The position numbers and the translations under genes are program-made. Shown here in pieces: positions 8,283 to 16,859 of a stretch of 64,000 bases of DNA. The number at the start of each line of letters is the position of its first letter. The first letter of the stretch is position 1. The notes below the pieces were generated by a model. It saw only the letters and a program-made list of their open reading frames with translations, did no database searches and was not told the origin of the DNA. The DNA lies in assembly GCA_017859745.1 (NCBI GenBank), contig JAFMML010000010.1, positions 1 to 64,000 of the forward strand, in the 5' to 3' direction. Source of the stretch: Planctomycetota bacterium (lineage in GTDB: Bacteria; Planctomycetota; Phycisphaerae; Phycisphaerales; SM1A02).

Positions 8283-9245
8283 TCAGCGTCGAGAGCCGCC
8301 GCTCGGCGCCGCGGGCCGATACACGGGACGGTGCGATCGGGCCCAGTTGCGAATGCCGGGACGACCGAACTCGGGGTAGTAGCCGTTCCACAGGTTGTTG
8401 CCGTAGGAGCCCGCCGGGAAGTTCAGGTGGGTGTTGTCCCACCAGATGTCGTAGTAGGGGTCGGCGTAGCCGTTGTAGTAGCTGCCGCCGTAGTAGCCCA
8501 TCTGCGATCCCGGGGCGACGCCCTGGCTGAACTGGGTGTCGCCGGTCTGCGATCCCGGCCGAACGCCCTGGCTGAACTGGTAGTTGTAATCGATGCCCGT
8601 GGAGACGTAGTGCATGCTGTCCATGCGCTTCTGCAACTCCTTCAGGGCCTTGTCGCGAGCGTCGGCCTGCTGCTTCGCGTCGGCGTCGGCGGCCGCACGC
8701 TGCTTGGCGATCGTGGCGGCCTCGAGCTTCTTGCGATCGGACTCGTAGCTCCGGGACCAAGAGACGTACTCGTCCATGAGGCCCTTGCTCGAGAGGAAGG
8801 CGCTCATGGTGTGGACGGTCGCGAGGTTCGCGTTGAGCGCGTTCCACGCGTCCTGCACCATCGAGGTGGTGGCGGAGATCTCTCGCTGCAGCGTCGCGAG
8901 GTCCTCGCCCGCGCCCGAAGCCTTCCCGTGCATCGACTGCTGCTGCAGCGCGGCCTGGTAGGCCTGCTGGAACGTGAGCGGCGGATGGCTGTTGGCCGGC
9001 GTGAACGCCTTGAACTCGGCGGCGAGCCCCTTCTCCGCGACGAACGTCTTCATCTGCTCGATCCTCGCCTGCGAGTGCGCTCTGGCGGGTCCGATGGCGT
9101 CGTTCATCAGCTGCAGGGCGGCGAGCTCGTCCTGCAGGTTTCCGGTGGCCGCGGTCACGGCGTTCTGGGGCGTTGCGAAGGCGGAACCGGCGAAGCCTCC
9201 GCAGAGGACGGCGGCGAGAGCGGTGCAGGCGGCAAGTCGGGTCAC
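8283..9245 (-). CDS. Secreted protein of unknown function with Tyr/Asn/Gly-rich tail
   Basis: No family is recognised. GTG 9245 is chosen because GGAG lies 8 nt upstream and it opens a clean signal peptide (basic start, hydrophobic stretch, cleavage near SAFA-TPQ at about residue 25). Residues 40-215 are mostly helical and charged, with a coiled-coil-like Ala/Lys/Gln segment (about 170-205). The last 100 residues are rich in Tyr, Gly, Asn and Pro and contain an imperfect duplication FSQGVRPGSQ / FSQGVAPGSQ. The protein is 320 aa and probably periplasmic or surface exposed. Confidence 0.7.
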   Translation of the reverse strand: MTRLAACTALAAVLCGGFAGSAFATPQNAVTAATGNLQDELAALQLMNDAIGPARAHSQARIEQMKTFVAEKGLAAEFKAFTPANSHPPLTFQQAYQAALQQQSMHGKASGAGEDLATLQREISATTSMVQDAWNALNANLATVHTMSAFLSSKGLMDEYVSWSRSYESDRKKLEAATIAKQRAAADADAKQQADARDKALKELQKRMDSMHYVSTGIDYNYQFSQGVRPGSQTGDTQFSQGVAPGSQMGYYGGSYYNGYADPYYDIWWDNTHLNFPAGSYGNNLWNGYYPEFGRPGIRNWARSHRPVYRPAAPSGGSRR

Positions 9246-9465
9246 GATCTGATCTCCATGGGCAGGCGCCCGGCCCGATCCGGCAGTACCGGTCGAAGCT
9301 CGTGGGCGGGAATGGTCCGAGGATGCTACCGACGATCGTGGAATCGGCGGACCTGCGGCATGGCGCCGGGGCGACGATCGGGGTGAGGGGACGAGGCCAA
9401 GGCCGGTGTGGCGACGTGGCAGCGGCAACGGAGGCCTCTCCGGCGCTCGCGACGAGCGACGGGGT

Positions 9466-12081
9466 TCAGGCGCGATACTCGCCGGGAAGCTCGGCGGGGA
9501 CGCCGGCGTCGACCTCGTCGAGGTCGGCCCCTTCGCTCTCGTCCTCGTCGAGACCCTGCTCCATCGCCTTCATCCGCTGCCAGTCCTCGAGCGTGATCAG
9601 GACCTCCCGCGCGACCGAGCCCTTGTGCTCGCCGATGATCCCGGCGAGGCCCATCTGGTCGATCAGACGCGACGAGCGGCCGTAGCCGATCGCAAGACGT
9701 CTCTGCAGGAACGAGACCGAGCCGCGGCCGCTTTCGATGACGATCTCGACCGCCTTCTCGAACAGCGGATCCCGCTCCTGCGGTCCGTCGGCGGCGCCTT
9801 CGCCCTCGCCTGCGGCGGATCGATCGCCGCGAATCGCCACGAGGCTGCGCTCGAAGTTGGGGCCGGCGACGGTCTTCAGGAATCGGGTCACCTTGCGGGC
9901 CTCGCCGTCGGAGACGAGGGTGCCCTGGCAGCGGCGCAGCTCGCTGCCCGCAGGTGTCAGCACCAGCATGTCGCCCTGCCCGAGCAGGAGTTCGGCGCCC
10001 TTGCTGTCGAGCACGATCCGACTGTCCATGCCCGAGGCGACCTTGAAGGCGACGCGGCAGGGCATGTTGCTCTTGATGAGGCCCGTGACGACGTTGGCCT
10101 GGGGGCGCTGGGTGGCGAGGATCAGGTGGATTCCGACGGCTCGGGCCTTCTGGGCGATCCGCACGATGAAGTGCTCGACCTCCCTCTGGGTCATGATCAG
10201 GTCGGCGAGCTCGTCGATGACGAAGACCATGTAGGGCAGCCGCTTGGGAATGCGGGCCCGCTCGAGATCGTTGGACGGCTGCAGGCGTTCGACGAGCTCC
10301 TCCTCGCCGAGCCGGTTGTAGCCGGCGATGTCGCGAACGCCGGCCTCCTTGAGGAGTTCGTATCGCTCCTCCATCTTGTCGACGGCCCACTCGAGGATCG
10401 CCGCGGCCCGGCCCATCTCCGTGACCACCGGGCACATCAGGTGGGGGACGTCGCCGAACATGCTCAGCTCGACCATCTTCGGATCGACGAGGATCAACTT
10501 CAGCTCGTCCGGCCGCCGGGTGTAGAGCCACCCCATGATGATCGTGTTGATGCAGACGCTCTTGCCGCTGCCGGTGGTGCCGGCGATCAGCATGTGGGGC
10601 ATGCGGGCGAGGTCGAGCACCAGCGGATCGCCGGAGGCGTCCTTGCCCAGGAACATCGGCAGCGACATGTCGTCGGCGTGTCCGCCCGACATCAGTTCCT
10701 TGAGACGGACCTTCTCCTTCTGTCGGTTGGGCACCTCGATTCCCACCGTGGTCTTGCCGACCATGTTGGGAATGATTCGGATGTTCTGGGCCTGCAGACT
10801 GCGGGCCACGTCGCTCGAGATCGCCTGCAGACGGGCGACTCGGGTGCCCGGGGCGAGCTGCACCGAGTAGAGCGTGACCACCGGTCCGCTTTCGATGCCC
10901 ACGACCTCGGCGTCGATGGAGAAGGTCCGAAGCGCCGTCTCGAGCAGGCGTGCCTGCTCGCGGACGAACGCCTCCATGCGCTCGGAGTAGTTGTCTTCGG
11001 GATCCTCGAGGAGTTCGAGGCCTGGGAACTGGTAGCCCTCGAAGTTCTCCGGCCGAGGCAGATCCTCATCGCGGGCGACCGACCGCTGCGACGAGGCCAT
11101 CCGCACCGGCAACTTGGCGATCTTCTCGCGGAGGGCCTGCTCCGACAGCGCAGCGCGTTCGGCTTCCTCGGCCTCGTCGAGTTCCTCTTCGTCCTCCTCT
11201 TCCCACTCTTCTTCCTCGTCTTCTTCCTCCTCTTCCTCGTCCTCGTCCTCTTCCTCCCACTCGTCCTCGAGTTCTTCCTCCTCCTCTTCCTCCTCTTCTT
11301 CTTCTTCTTCTTCCTCATCCTCTTCCGCAGCCACCGGCCGCCACCGCGTCCCCCGTGCGGAAGGGGCGTCTGCCTCCTCGTCCTCCTCGACCTCGACCGC
11401 ACCACGGCCGGCCGCGGCGAGGCGAGGCTTCATGCTCCAGCGCGGCAGGGGGAGGCGGAGGCCCCGCAGGGTCTCGAGGCTGCGAAGGCCTCGGAGGACC
11501 ATCAGGCTGCAGAACCGAACCCAACGCTCCGCCGCCACCACCGCGCCGATCGCCATCAGGGTCAACATCACCAGCGAGGTGCCCGCGGTCCCGAATCGCG
11601 GGAGCAGCGGATCGACGATGGCGAGGGGAACGAGGCCGCCCTTCATGCCGGGCAGTCGGCCGATCTCGGGCATCCAGAGGGCGTGCAGGCCGCCAACCGA
11701 CAAGGCCAGGCAGCAGACCCCGAGCAGGCGAACCACCGGGTGATCGATCGCACGGCCCCGTGCCGTTGCAGTCAGGGTTCCAGCGCCGGCGACCAGCAGC
11801 ACCCAGACGCCCGGGCCGATGGCCGCGATCGCCCAGTAGGCGGCAAAGGCCCCGAACGCGCCGGTGATGTTCGAGACGGGATTGTTCAGCGGTGCCACCG
11901 CCGTGCTGGGTGGATCCGCCGGCGAGAACCACAAGATCGCCAGCAGCAGATAGAGCCAAAGACCCGCTCCGATCAACCAGATCGTGCGAACCCACCACGA
12001 TGCCGCCTCACCGGCGGCATCCGTTCCGCTCCCTCGGCCTCGCCGGGGGCGGGCCTTCGCCTTGCGTCCTGCACGCGCCAT
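9466..12081 (-). CDS. ftsK: DNA translocase FtsK/SpoIIIE with acidic linker
   Basis: Septum-located motor that pumps chromosome termini into daughter cells. Four N-terminal membrane helices lie within residues 35-190. A linker at about 250-305 is almost entirely Glu/Asp. The motor follows, with Walker A GTTGSGKS at about 501-508 and Walker B VFVIDELADLI. A C-terminal gamma winged helix (about 772-840) would recognise KOPS-like DNA. Length 871 aa from ATG 12081; the in-frame ATG at 12111 is possible. The usual FtsK linker is Pro/Gln-rich, so the poly-acidic one is odd. It is divergent from the dehydratase module. Confidence 0.95.
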   Translation of the reverse strand: MARAGRKAKARPRRGRGSGTDAAGEAASWWVRTIWLIGAGLWLYLLLAILWFSPADPPSTAVAPLNNPVSNITGAFGAFAAYWAIAAIGPGVWVLLVAGAGTLTATARGRAIDHPVVRLLGVCCLALSVGGLHALWMPEIGRLPGMKGGLVPLAIVDPLLPRFGTAGTSLVMLTLMAIGAVVAAERWVRFCSLMVLRGLRSLETLRGLRLPLPRWSMKPRLAAAGRGAVEVEEDEEADAPSARGTRWRPVAAEEDEEEEEEEEEEEEEEELEDEWEEEDEDEEEEEEDEEEEWEEEDEEELDEAEEAERAALSEQALREKIAKLPVRMASSQRSVARDEDLPRPENFEGYQFPGLELLEDPEDNYSERMEAFVREQARLLETALRTFSIDAEVVGIESGPVVTLYSVQLAPGTRVARLQAISSDVARSLQAQNIRIIPNMVGKTTVGIEVPNRQKEKVRLKELMSGGHADDMSLPMFLGKDASGDPLVLDLARMPHMLIAGTTGSGKSVCINTIIMGWLYTRRPDELKLILVDPKMVELSMFGDVPHLMCPVVTEMGRAAAILEWAVDKMEERYELLKEAGVRDIAGYNRLGEEELVERLQPSNDLERARIPKRLPYMVFVIDELADLIMTQREVEHFIVRIAQKARAVGIHLILATQRPQANVVTGLIKSNMPCRVAFKVASGMDSRIVLDSKGAELLLGQGDMLVLTPAGSELRRCQGTLVSDGEARKVTRFLKTVAGPNFERSLVAIRGDRSAAGEGEGAADGPQERDPLFEKAVEIVIESGRGSVSFLQRRLAIGYGRSSRLIDQMGLAGIIGEHKGSVAREVLITLEDWQRMKAMEQGLDEDESEGADLDEVDAGVPAELPGEYRA
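11165..11335. repeat. Low-complexity CTC/CTT trinucleotide tract inside ftsK
   Basis: The plus strand reads as nearly uninterrupted TCC/TCT/TTC triplets, encoding about 55 residues of Glu/Asp on the minus strand. The third-base mix (GAG and GAA alternating) suggests drift after replication-slippage growth. Confidence 0.85.
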
Positions 12082-12194
12082 CGGGTGTCTATCGGTTCCT
12101 GGTGCCCGCACCGGTGAGAAAGCCGGCCACCGAGACCCGCTGGATTCGGGTCGTGGTCCCCGCTGGGGAGTCCGCCTGATACCCTCCGCCGGAC

Positions 12195-12617
12195 ATGCGA
12201 TTCACCCTGATCGACGAGGTGCTCGAGTCGACGCCCGAGCGGATCGTGGCGGTCAAGAACGTCACCGCCGCAGAGGAGTATCTCGGGGACCACTTCCCCG
12301 GATTTCCGGTGCTGCCGGGGGTCTTCATGCTCGAGGCGATGGTTCAGGCGGCCCGCCGGTTGATGCGCGAGCAGGGGCGTCCGCGGATGGTGCTCGGCGG
12401 CGTGCGAGCCCTTCGATGCGGGAACTTCGTGCGTCCCGGCGAGACGCTGCGGGTGGAGATCTCCCTCGATGGTGATGCGGGAGCCTCCGAGGTCCGCTTC
12501 CGCGGAAGCGGCAACGTGATCCGCCCGGACGGCAGTACGGACACGGCGGTCTCGGGACGCTTTACAATGCGGGATCGCCATCGGGAAGCCTCCTCGGCGG
12601 AGAGGTCCCACCCATGA
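12195..12617 (+). CDS. FabZ-like 3-hydroxyacyl-ACP dehydratase (hotdog fold)
   Basis: A 140-residue hotdog protein with the FabZ active-site pattern: His33 in HFPGFPVLPG and Glu47 in MLEAMVQA, spaced 14 apart as in FabZ. It should dehydrate 3-hydroxyacyl groups carried on an acyl carrier protein. It is followed after 22 nt by an acyl carrier protein and then a second hotdog protein, so the three probably act on one acyl chain. TACCCT lies 9 nt before ATG. The C-terminal 20 residues are polar and variable. Confidence 0.82.
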   Translation: MRFTLIDEVLESTPERIVAVKNVTAAEEYLGDHFPGFPVLPGVFMLEAMVQAARRLMREQGRPRMVLGGVRALRCGNFVRPGETLRVEISLDGDAGASEVRFRGSGNVIRPDGSTDTAVSGRFTMRDRHREASSAERSHP

Positions 12618-12639
12618 ACCCATCGAGGAACACACGGCC

Positions 12640-13038
12640 ATGAGCCGAGACGAAATCACCAAGAACGTGCAGGAAGTCCTCGAGGAGGCGTTGGGTGTCG
12701 ATCCGGACGAGGTCACCATGGAGGCGACGCTGACGGGCGACCTCGGTGCCGAGTCGATCGACTTCCTCGACATCGTGTTTCGTCTCGAGAAGGCGTTCTC
12801 GACGCCCGACAAGCCGTTCAAGATCGCTCAGGGCGAGCTGTTCTCCGAGAACCTGCTGAACGATCCCGAGCTCGTCGCCGACGGCCGGATCACCGAAAAG
12901 GGGATGGCGGCGCTCAAGGAGAAGATGCCCCATCTGGACTTCGCCATCATCGAAGGCGATCCGCAGGTGTCGAAGCTCCCGGAACTGTTCACAGTCAAGA
13001 GCATCGTGGACTTCATCGAGCGCAAGCTCGACGCCTGA
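12640..13038 (+). CDS. Acyl carrier protein, long form
   Basis: A four-helix carrier protein with the phosphopantetheine serine in GAESIDFLDIVFRLEKAF (Ser39), preceded by the usual acidic helix. At 132 residues it is about 50 longer than AcpP: the extra part (about 60-110) sits between helix II and the last helix and reads as amphipathic helices. Lying between two dehydratase-like genes, it is probably the dedicated carrier for a specialised lipid rather than the housekeeping ACP. GGAACACACGGCC before ATG is a weak ribosome site. Confidence 0.85.
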   Translation: MSRDEITKNVQEVLEEALGVDPDEVTMEATLTGDLGAESIDFLDIVFRLEKAFSTPDKPFKIAQGELFSENLLNDPELVADGRITEKGMAALKEKMPHLDFAIIEGDPQVSKLPELFTVKSIVDFIERKLDA

Positions 13039-13061
13039 ACGCGGGACCTCGGGAATCACCC

Positions 13062-13574
13062 ATGCGGTGGATGTGGATCGACTCGGTCCTCGAGCACGAC
13101 CCGGGACGGCGTCTCGTCGCGATCAAGAACTGCTCGCTGGCGGAGGAGCACGTCCACGATCACTTTCCCGACGACGAGGACGGCCCCGCCGACCCGATCA
13201 TGCCGGCGAGTCTTCTCCTGGAGGGGATGGCCCAGACCGCGGGCATCCTCGTCGGGTCGCTCAACGCCTTCCGGGAGAAGGTGGTCCTGGCGAAGGTCGT
13301 TTCGGCGTCCTTTCAAGACGAGGTGCGACCGGGCCAGTCGGTCCGGTACGAGGCCGAGATCGAGCGGGCCGACGAGGCCGGAGCCGCAGCGGGCGGCGTG
13401 ATCTCCCGGTGGGATCACCGGGACGGCGGGTGGGCGGAGATCGGCAGGGTCGATCTGGTCTTCAGCCATCTCGACCACAACCGCGCCGGGCATCGATTCC
13501 CTGACGAGAACTTCGTCTTCGGCGACAACTTCCGCACGATCCTGCGAGGGACGGGTCTCGATCGACTCGCCTGA
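13062..13574 (+). CDS. Second hotdog dehydratase-like protein, active site with insertion
   Basis: A 170-residue FabZ relative. The catalytic histidine is kept (His34 in DHFP) and so is the glutamate (Glu54 in LLLEGMAQTAG), but the gap between them is 20 instead of 14, owing to an acidic DDEDGPAD insert, and the usual PG is MPAS. It may act on a different acyl chain, as an isomerase-type partner of the first dehydratase, or as a non-catalytic subunit. It is the third gene of the dehydratase-ACP operon and is followed by a terminator-like hairpin. Confidence 0.75.
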   Translation: MRWMWIDSVLEHDPGRRLVAIKNCSLAEEHVHDHFPDDEDGPADPIMPASLLLEGMAQTAGILVGSLNAFREKVVLAKVVSASFQDEVRPGQSVRYEAEIERADEAGAAAGGVISRWDHRDGGWAEIGRVDLVFSHLDHNRAGHRFPDENFVFGDNFRTILRGTGLDRLA

Positions 13575-13610
13575 GTTCGCTGCCCCGAGGACATGGTTCA
13601 AGAAATGGAC

Positions 13611-13641
13611 CGCCCCGCCCGGGGAGGCAATCCGGGGCGGG
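13611..13641. terminator. GC-rich hairpin downstream of the dehydratase operon
   Basis: CCGCCCCG (13611-13618) pairs with CGGGGCGG (13634-13641). It lies between the converging hotdog gene and DNA ligase gene, in a 188-bp gap. No T-run. Confidence 0.45.
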
Positions 13642-13762
13642 GTCGATCCCGATTCTCGACGTCGCTGCGGCCGGAGCCCGATGGTCGCAGTCGTCGGCGG
13701 TGCCAGGCACCGAACACAGGAACCGTACGAACCACCGGACGCGATGCCAGCGTCGGTCCCGA

Positions 13763-15436
13763 TCAATCGCTCGATGGGGGTGGGCTGGCGCGGTCTGGAG
13801 GAGATGGACCGCGATCGGCATCGGGCAGGAGGGCTTTCAACTCCTCGAGGCGGTTCGCGTCGGCGGGCGTCTTGTCCCGACGCCACCGGGCGATCCGCGG
13901 AAAGCGGAGGGCCACGCCGCTGCGATGGCGTGTCGAGGTCTGGACGCCGTCGAACGCGATCTCGAGGACGATCGACGGCTCGAGGATCCGGACCGGTCCG
14001 CGCCGCGCAACCACCGTCCGCTTCAGCAACCGGTCCAGTTCGGTCATCTCGGCATCGGTCAGGCCCGAGTAGGCCCGTGCGACCGGCACCAGTTCCTCCC
14101 CGTCCCACAGGGCCAGCGTGTGGTCGGTGAGCAGACCCGCCCGCCGCCCGTGGCCACCCTGCGTGTGCACCAGCACCGCATCGATGGTCCGCGGATCGGT
14201 CTTCCACTTCCACCACGAGCCTCGCGTCCGTCCGCCGGTGTAGGGGGCGTCGCGGCGCTTCACCATCAGACCTTCGACGCCTGCAAGGCGCGCTTCACTT
14301 CGGATGCGGTCGGCGTGCGCCCACGAGTGGATGGTGATGGTCGGCGAGATCCTGATCGCTCCGTCTCCGATCTCGGAAGCGGAATCGAGCGTCAGCGCCT
14401 GCAGTTGCGCCCGTCGGAACTCGAGCGACCGTTCCCGAAGGTCCTCGCCATGGATCTCGAGCAGATCGAAGGCCATGAAGACCACGTCGTCCGGATCGAA
14501 CAGGCCGGTCTGGATGTGGGTCGTGCCGAGACGCCGCTGCAGGATCGTGAAGGGCCGCGGGCGGCCCGAAGCCCGATCCACGAGCAGCACTTCACCATCG
14601 AGCACCACGCCACGCGGCAGGCTCGCCGCCGCGGCGATCAACTCGGGGAAGGCGGCGTCGAGGCGTCCTTCACCTCGACCGACGAGCACCGGCACCTCCC
14701 GATGGATCAACTGGGCGCGGACGCCGTCCCACTTGGACTCCACGAGGTGGTCGGCCACGGGACCGAGTTGGTCGGTGGTCTCGAGGCCGTGGGCAAGTTG
14801 AAACGGGAGTGGGCGCGTGGCCAACTCGTCCGGCGTCGGAGGTCGCGACAGGCGTCTCCACTGTTCGGGGGTCGGGTCGAAGCCGCCGGCGAGCCGTTCG
14901 CGCAGCATGTCCACTTCGACGCCCAAGGCCTGGGCCGCGCCTCGCTCGGCAACACCCGCGGCCACGCCGAGGCGGAACGCGCCGGTCAGCAACTTGTGGA
15001 AGGCGTAGAGGCTCTCTTCGTCGAGTCGATCCCAGATCGCCTCGACGCACGCCTGCCGTTCGCTCGCATGGCATTGCGAGAGCGGAAGGATCGACGACTC
15101 GATGAACTCGGCGAGGGGTGGATCGTCGTGGCGAGGGTGTCGCGTTCCGGTCGTCGCGGCGACCAGCAGCGTCAACGTCTCGGCGAGGTCGCCGACGTGG
15201 TCATGACAGATCCCCGCCAGGTGTTCGGAGATGTCCGCACGCGCCGCGGCCCAACGGCGGAGGACCGATCCCGCCACGGCGCGACGCAGATGCCGGCCCC
15301 TCAGGAACCACATCGTCCAGGCGGCGGTGGCGTCGTCGCACGCCCCCAGATGTTCGGCGATCAGACGAGTCCTGGCAGAGGGCCCAGCGGCCTCGGCGAG
15401 CTCACGCATCAGTGAGGCGAATCGTCGGAGGCTCAC
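13763..15436 (-). CDS. ATP-dependent DNA ligase (ligase-associated-exonuclease type)
   Basis: A 557-residue ligase with an N-terminal helical DNA-binding domain (about 1-215), then the adenylation domain with nucleophile Lys235 in ESKWDGVR, motif III DGEVLL, motif IV EGLMVKRR, motif V WWKWK, and an OB-fold. It seals nicks using ATP and is separate from the NAD-dependent housekeeping ligase. Its start overlaps the stop of the upstream nuclease gene (ATGA), the known pairing of this ligase family with an SNM1-like exonuclease. The Lhr-type helicase and phosphoesterase often found with the pair are absent here. Probable role: DNA repair. Confidence 0.92.
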   Translation of the reverse strand: MSLRRFASLMRELAEAAGPSARTRLIAEHLGACDDATAAWTMWFLRGRHLRRAVAGSVLRRWAAARADISEHLAGICHDHVGDLAETLTLLVAATTGTRHPRHDDPPLAEFIESSILPLSQCHASERQACVEAIWDRLDEESLYAFHKLLTGAFRLGVAAGVAERGAAQALGVEVDMLRERLAGGFDPTPEQWRRLSRPPTPDELATRPLPFQLAHGLETTDQLGPVADHLVESKWDGVRAQLIHREVPVLVGRGEGRLDAAFPELIAAAASLPRGVVLDGEVLLVDRASGRPRPFTILQRRLGTTHIQTGLFDPDDVVFMAFDLLEIHGEDLRERSLEFRRAQLQALTLDSASEIGDGAIRISPTITIHSWAHADRIRSEARLAGVEGLMVKRRDAPYTGGRTRGSWWKWKTDPRTIDAVLVHTQGGHGRRAGLLTDHTLALWDGEELVPVARAYSGLTDAEMTELDRLLKRTVVARRGPVRILEPSIVLEIAFDGVQTSTRHRSGVALRFPRIARWRRDKTPADANRLEELKALLPDADRGPSPPDRASPPPSSD

Positions 15437-16569
15437 GACGAGCGATCCTCCAAGGGATCCTGCTCGAACAGCAGGGACTCGGGACGACGCTCCAACGACG
15501 TGCCGCCGGAGGCGGCATCGGCGGAGCCTTCGCCCGGGGCCTCGGTGGCCGATTCGGAAGGCAGGTCGGCGTCGCCCTCCTCACCGTCGCCGAATCGAGT
15601 CGCGAGGATGTCCGCGTCATGGCCTTGCCGGCGAAGGTGGTCTCGAAGCGGCGCCGTGAAGCCGTGGGTCAGTGAGACCCGTTCGCATCCGGTCGCCTCG
15701 ATGGCTCCGAGCAGTCCGGGCCAGTCGGCGTGGTCGCTGATCACGAATCCCCGTTCGACGTTCCGGCGGCGTCGAAGTCCGCGCATTCGCATCCATCCCG
15801 AGGCCGCTGCGGTCGAGGCCGGAAGGAACGTGCGGACCCACGGTCCCGCAAGGGCACTGGGGGGCGCGAGGATCAAGGCTCGTCCGCGATGGGTCTGGGC
15901 GTGTTCGCGCGTGGCGGGCAGGACCTCGGGCATCTCGACGCCGGCTTCGCGGTAGGCGTCGATCATCGGCCGAAGCGCGCCGTGGACGAGGATGGGGGCG
16001 TCATCGGCATCGAGCGCCGCCAGCACTCGTTGGGCCTTGCCAAGGGCGTAGGTGGCGAGGATGGCGTTGCGACCCTCCTCGCGGCACCGTCGTCGCCAAC
16101 TTCGCAGCCGGGACAACTCGGTGTCGGGATTCGGCCAGCGATACACCGGCAGGCCGAAGGTGCTTTCGCTGACGAAGTGGTGGCATCGGACCACCTCGAA
16201 CGATCGGCACGTCGGATCCGGCTCGAGCTTGTAGTCGCCGCTGAAGACGCAGACCTCACCGCGTCTCTCGATCCGGATCTGGGCTGCGCCGAGCAGGTGC
16301 CCAGCGGGGTGGAGACTGACGACGACGTCGCCGATCGACCGGCGTTCACCGTACCCGAGGCCCTCGTGACGGCCGGTGGGCAGACGACGCCTCATCACTC
16401 CAAGTCCATCCGTTGCAGAGAGGTATCGCTTCGAGCCGGGGCGTGCGTGATCGGCATGGGCGTGGGTGATCACCGCGCGTTCCACCGCCCCCCACGGATC
16501 GATGTGGAATCCACCGCTGGGGCACCAGAGTCCAGTGGGCGACCGTTCGATCAGGGATCGGTGTGACAT
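15433..16569 (-). CDS. Ligase-associated metallo-beta-lactamase-fold exonuclease (SNM1/Artemis-like)
   Basis: A 378-residue protein with metal ligands His36, His38, Asp40 and His41 in THAHADH, a second motif HPAGHLLGAAQI, and FSGDYKLEPDPT, all typical of the putative exonuclease found beside ATP-dependent ligases. A beta-CASP insert follows and the last 50 residues are an acidic Ser/Glu/Ala tail. It probably trims DNA ends before the ligase (translationally coupled, 4-nt overlap) seals them. Nuclease activity is inferred from the family. Confidence 0.88.
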   Translation of the reverse strand: MSHRSLIERSPTGLWCPSGGFHIDPWGAVERAVITHAHADHARPGSKRYLSATDGLGVMRRRLPTGRHEGLGYGERRSIGDVVVSLHPAGHLLGAAQIRIERRGEVCVFSGDYKLEPDPTCRSFEVVRCHHFVSESTFGLPVYRWPNPDTELSRLRSWRRRCREEGRNAILATYALGKAQRVLAALDADDAPILVHGALRPMIDAYREAGVEMPEVLPATREHAQTHRGRALILAPPSALAGPWVRTFLPASTAAASGWMRMRGLRRRRNVERGFVISDHADWPGLLGAIEATGCERVSLTHGFTAPLRDHLRRQGHDADILATRFGDGEEGDADLPSESATEAPGEGSADAASGGTSLERRPESLLFEQDPLEDRSS

Positions 16570-16783
16570 GGCAGAGGTTTGCGATCGCTGGATCGCCGTG
16601 GCCGATTCGTCTCCAACGGCAGATTGGACTCCGGGAGCATGCCGACTTCCATCGGCCGGTGGGAGTCGATGTTCCGGCCTCAGGCGGCCCCGACACCCGG
16701 ACGCGGGCCGACGCCGGGTCCCGCCGATGGACGGACCGTTCAGCGGGTCTCGTCACGAGGCGCCTGCGGTTCCGTATGGATCC

Positions 16784-16800
16784 GGGGTATATTCCACATG
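16784..16800 (+). promoter_or_regulatory. TATATT -10 box within a GGGGTAT..TCCA motif upstream of the HTH gene
   Basis: TATATT (16788-16793) is the best -10 match in the window and stands out in this GC-rich DNA. It is embedded in GGGGTATATTCCACATG. A shorter copy, GGGGTATTCCATG (16850-16862), contains the start codon of the downstream regulator. The pair could be an operator bound by that regulator. The 290-nt stretch 16570-16859 holds no convincing gene otherwise; a 33-codon frame (16798-16899) begins at the ATG inside the motif. Confidence 0.4.
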
Positions 16801-16859
16801 AACGACTTCGGGGACGGGGCGCGTCTCGCCTACGTCGAGGCATCCAGTGGGGGTATTCC

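Noticed and set aside
11165-11335. Triplet tract as a possible CRISPR or intergenic satellite
   Set aside because: It is inside the ftsK frame and encodes the acidic linker; there are no spacers or unit structure beyond trinucleotides.
9406-12117. A 903-codon plus-strand frame opposite ftsK
   Set aside because: It is antisense to a clear FtsK, has Arg/Gly/Ala/Asp-biased composition and no domain. Long antisense frames are expected at high GC3.
13062-13574. Second hotdog protein as an acyl-CoA thioesterase
   Set aside because: The DHFP histidine and LLLEGMAQ glutamate are FabZ features; thioesterase hotdogs lack this pair. Left as dehydratase-like with an altered site.
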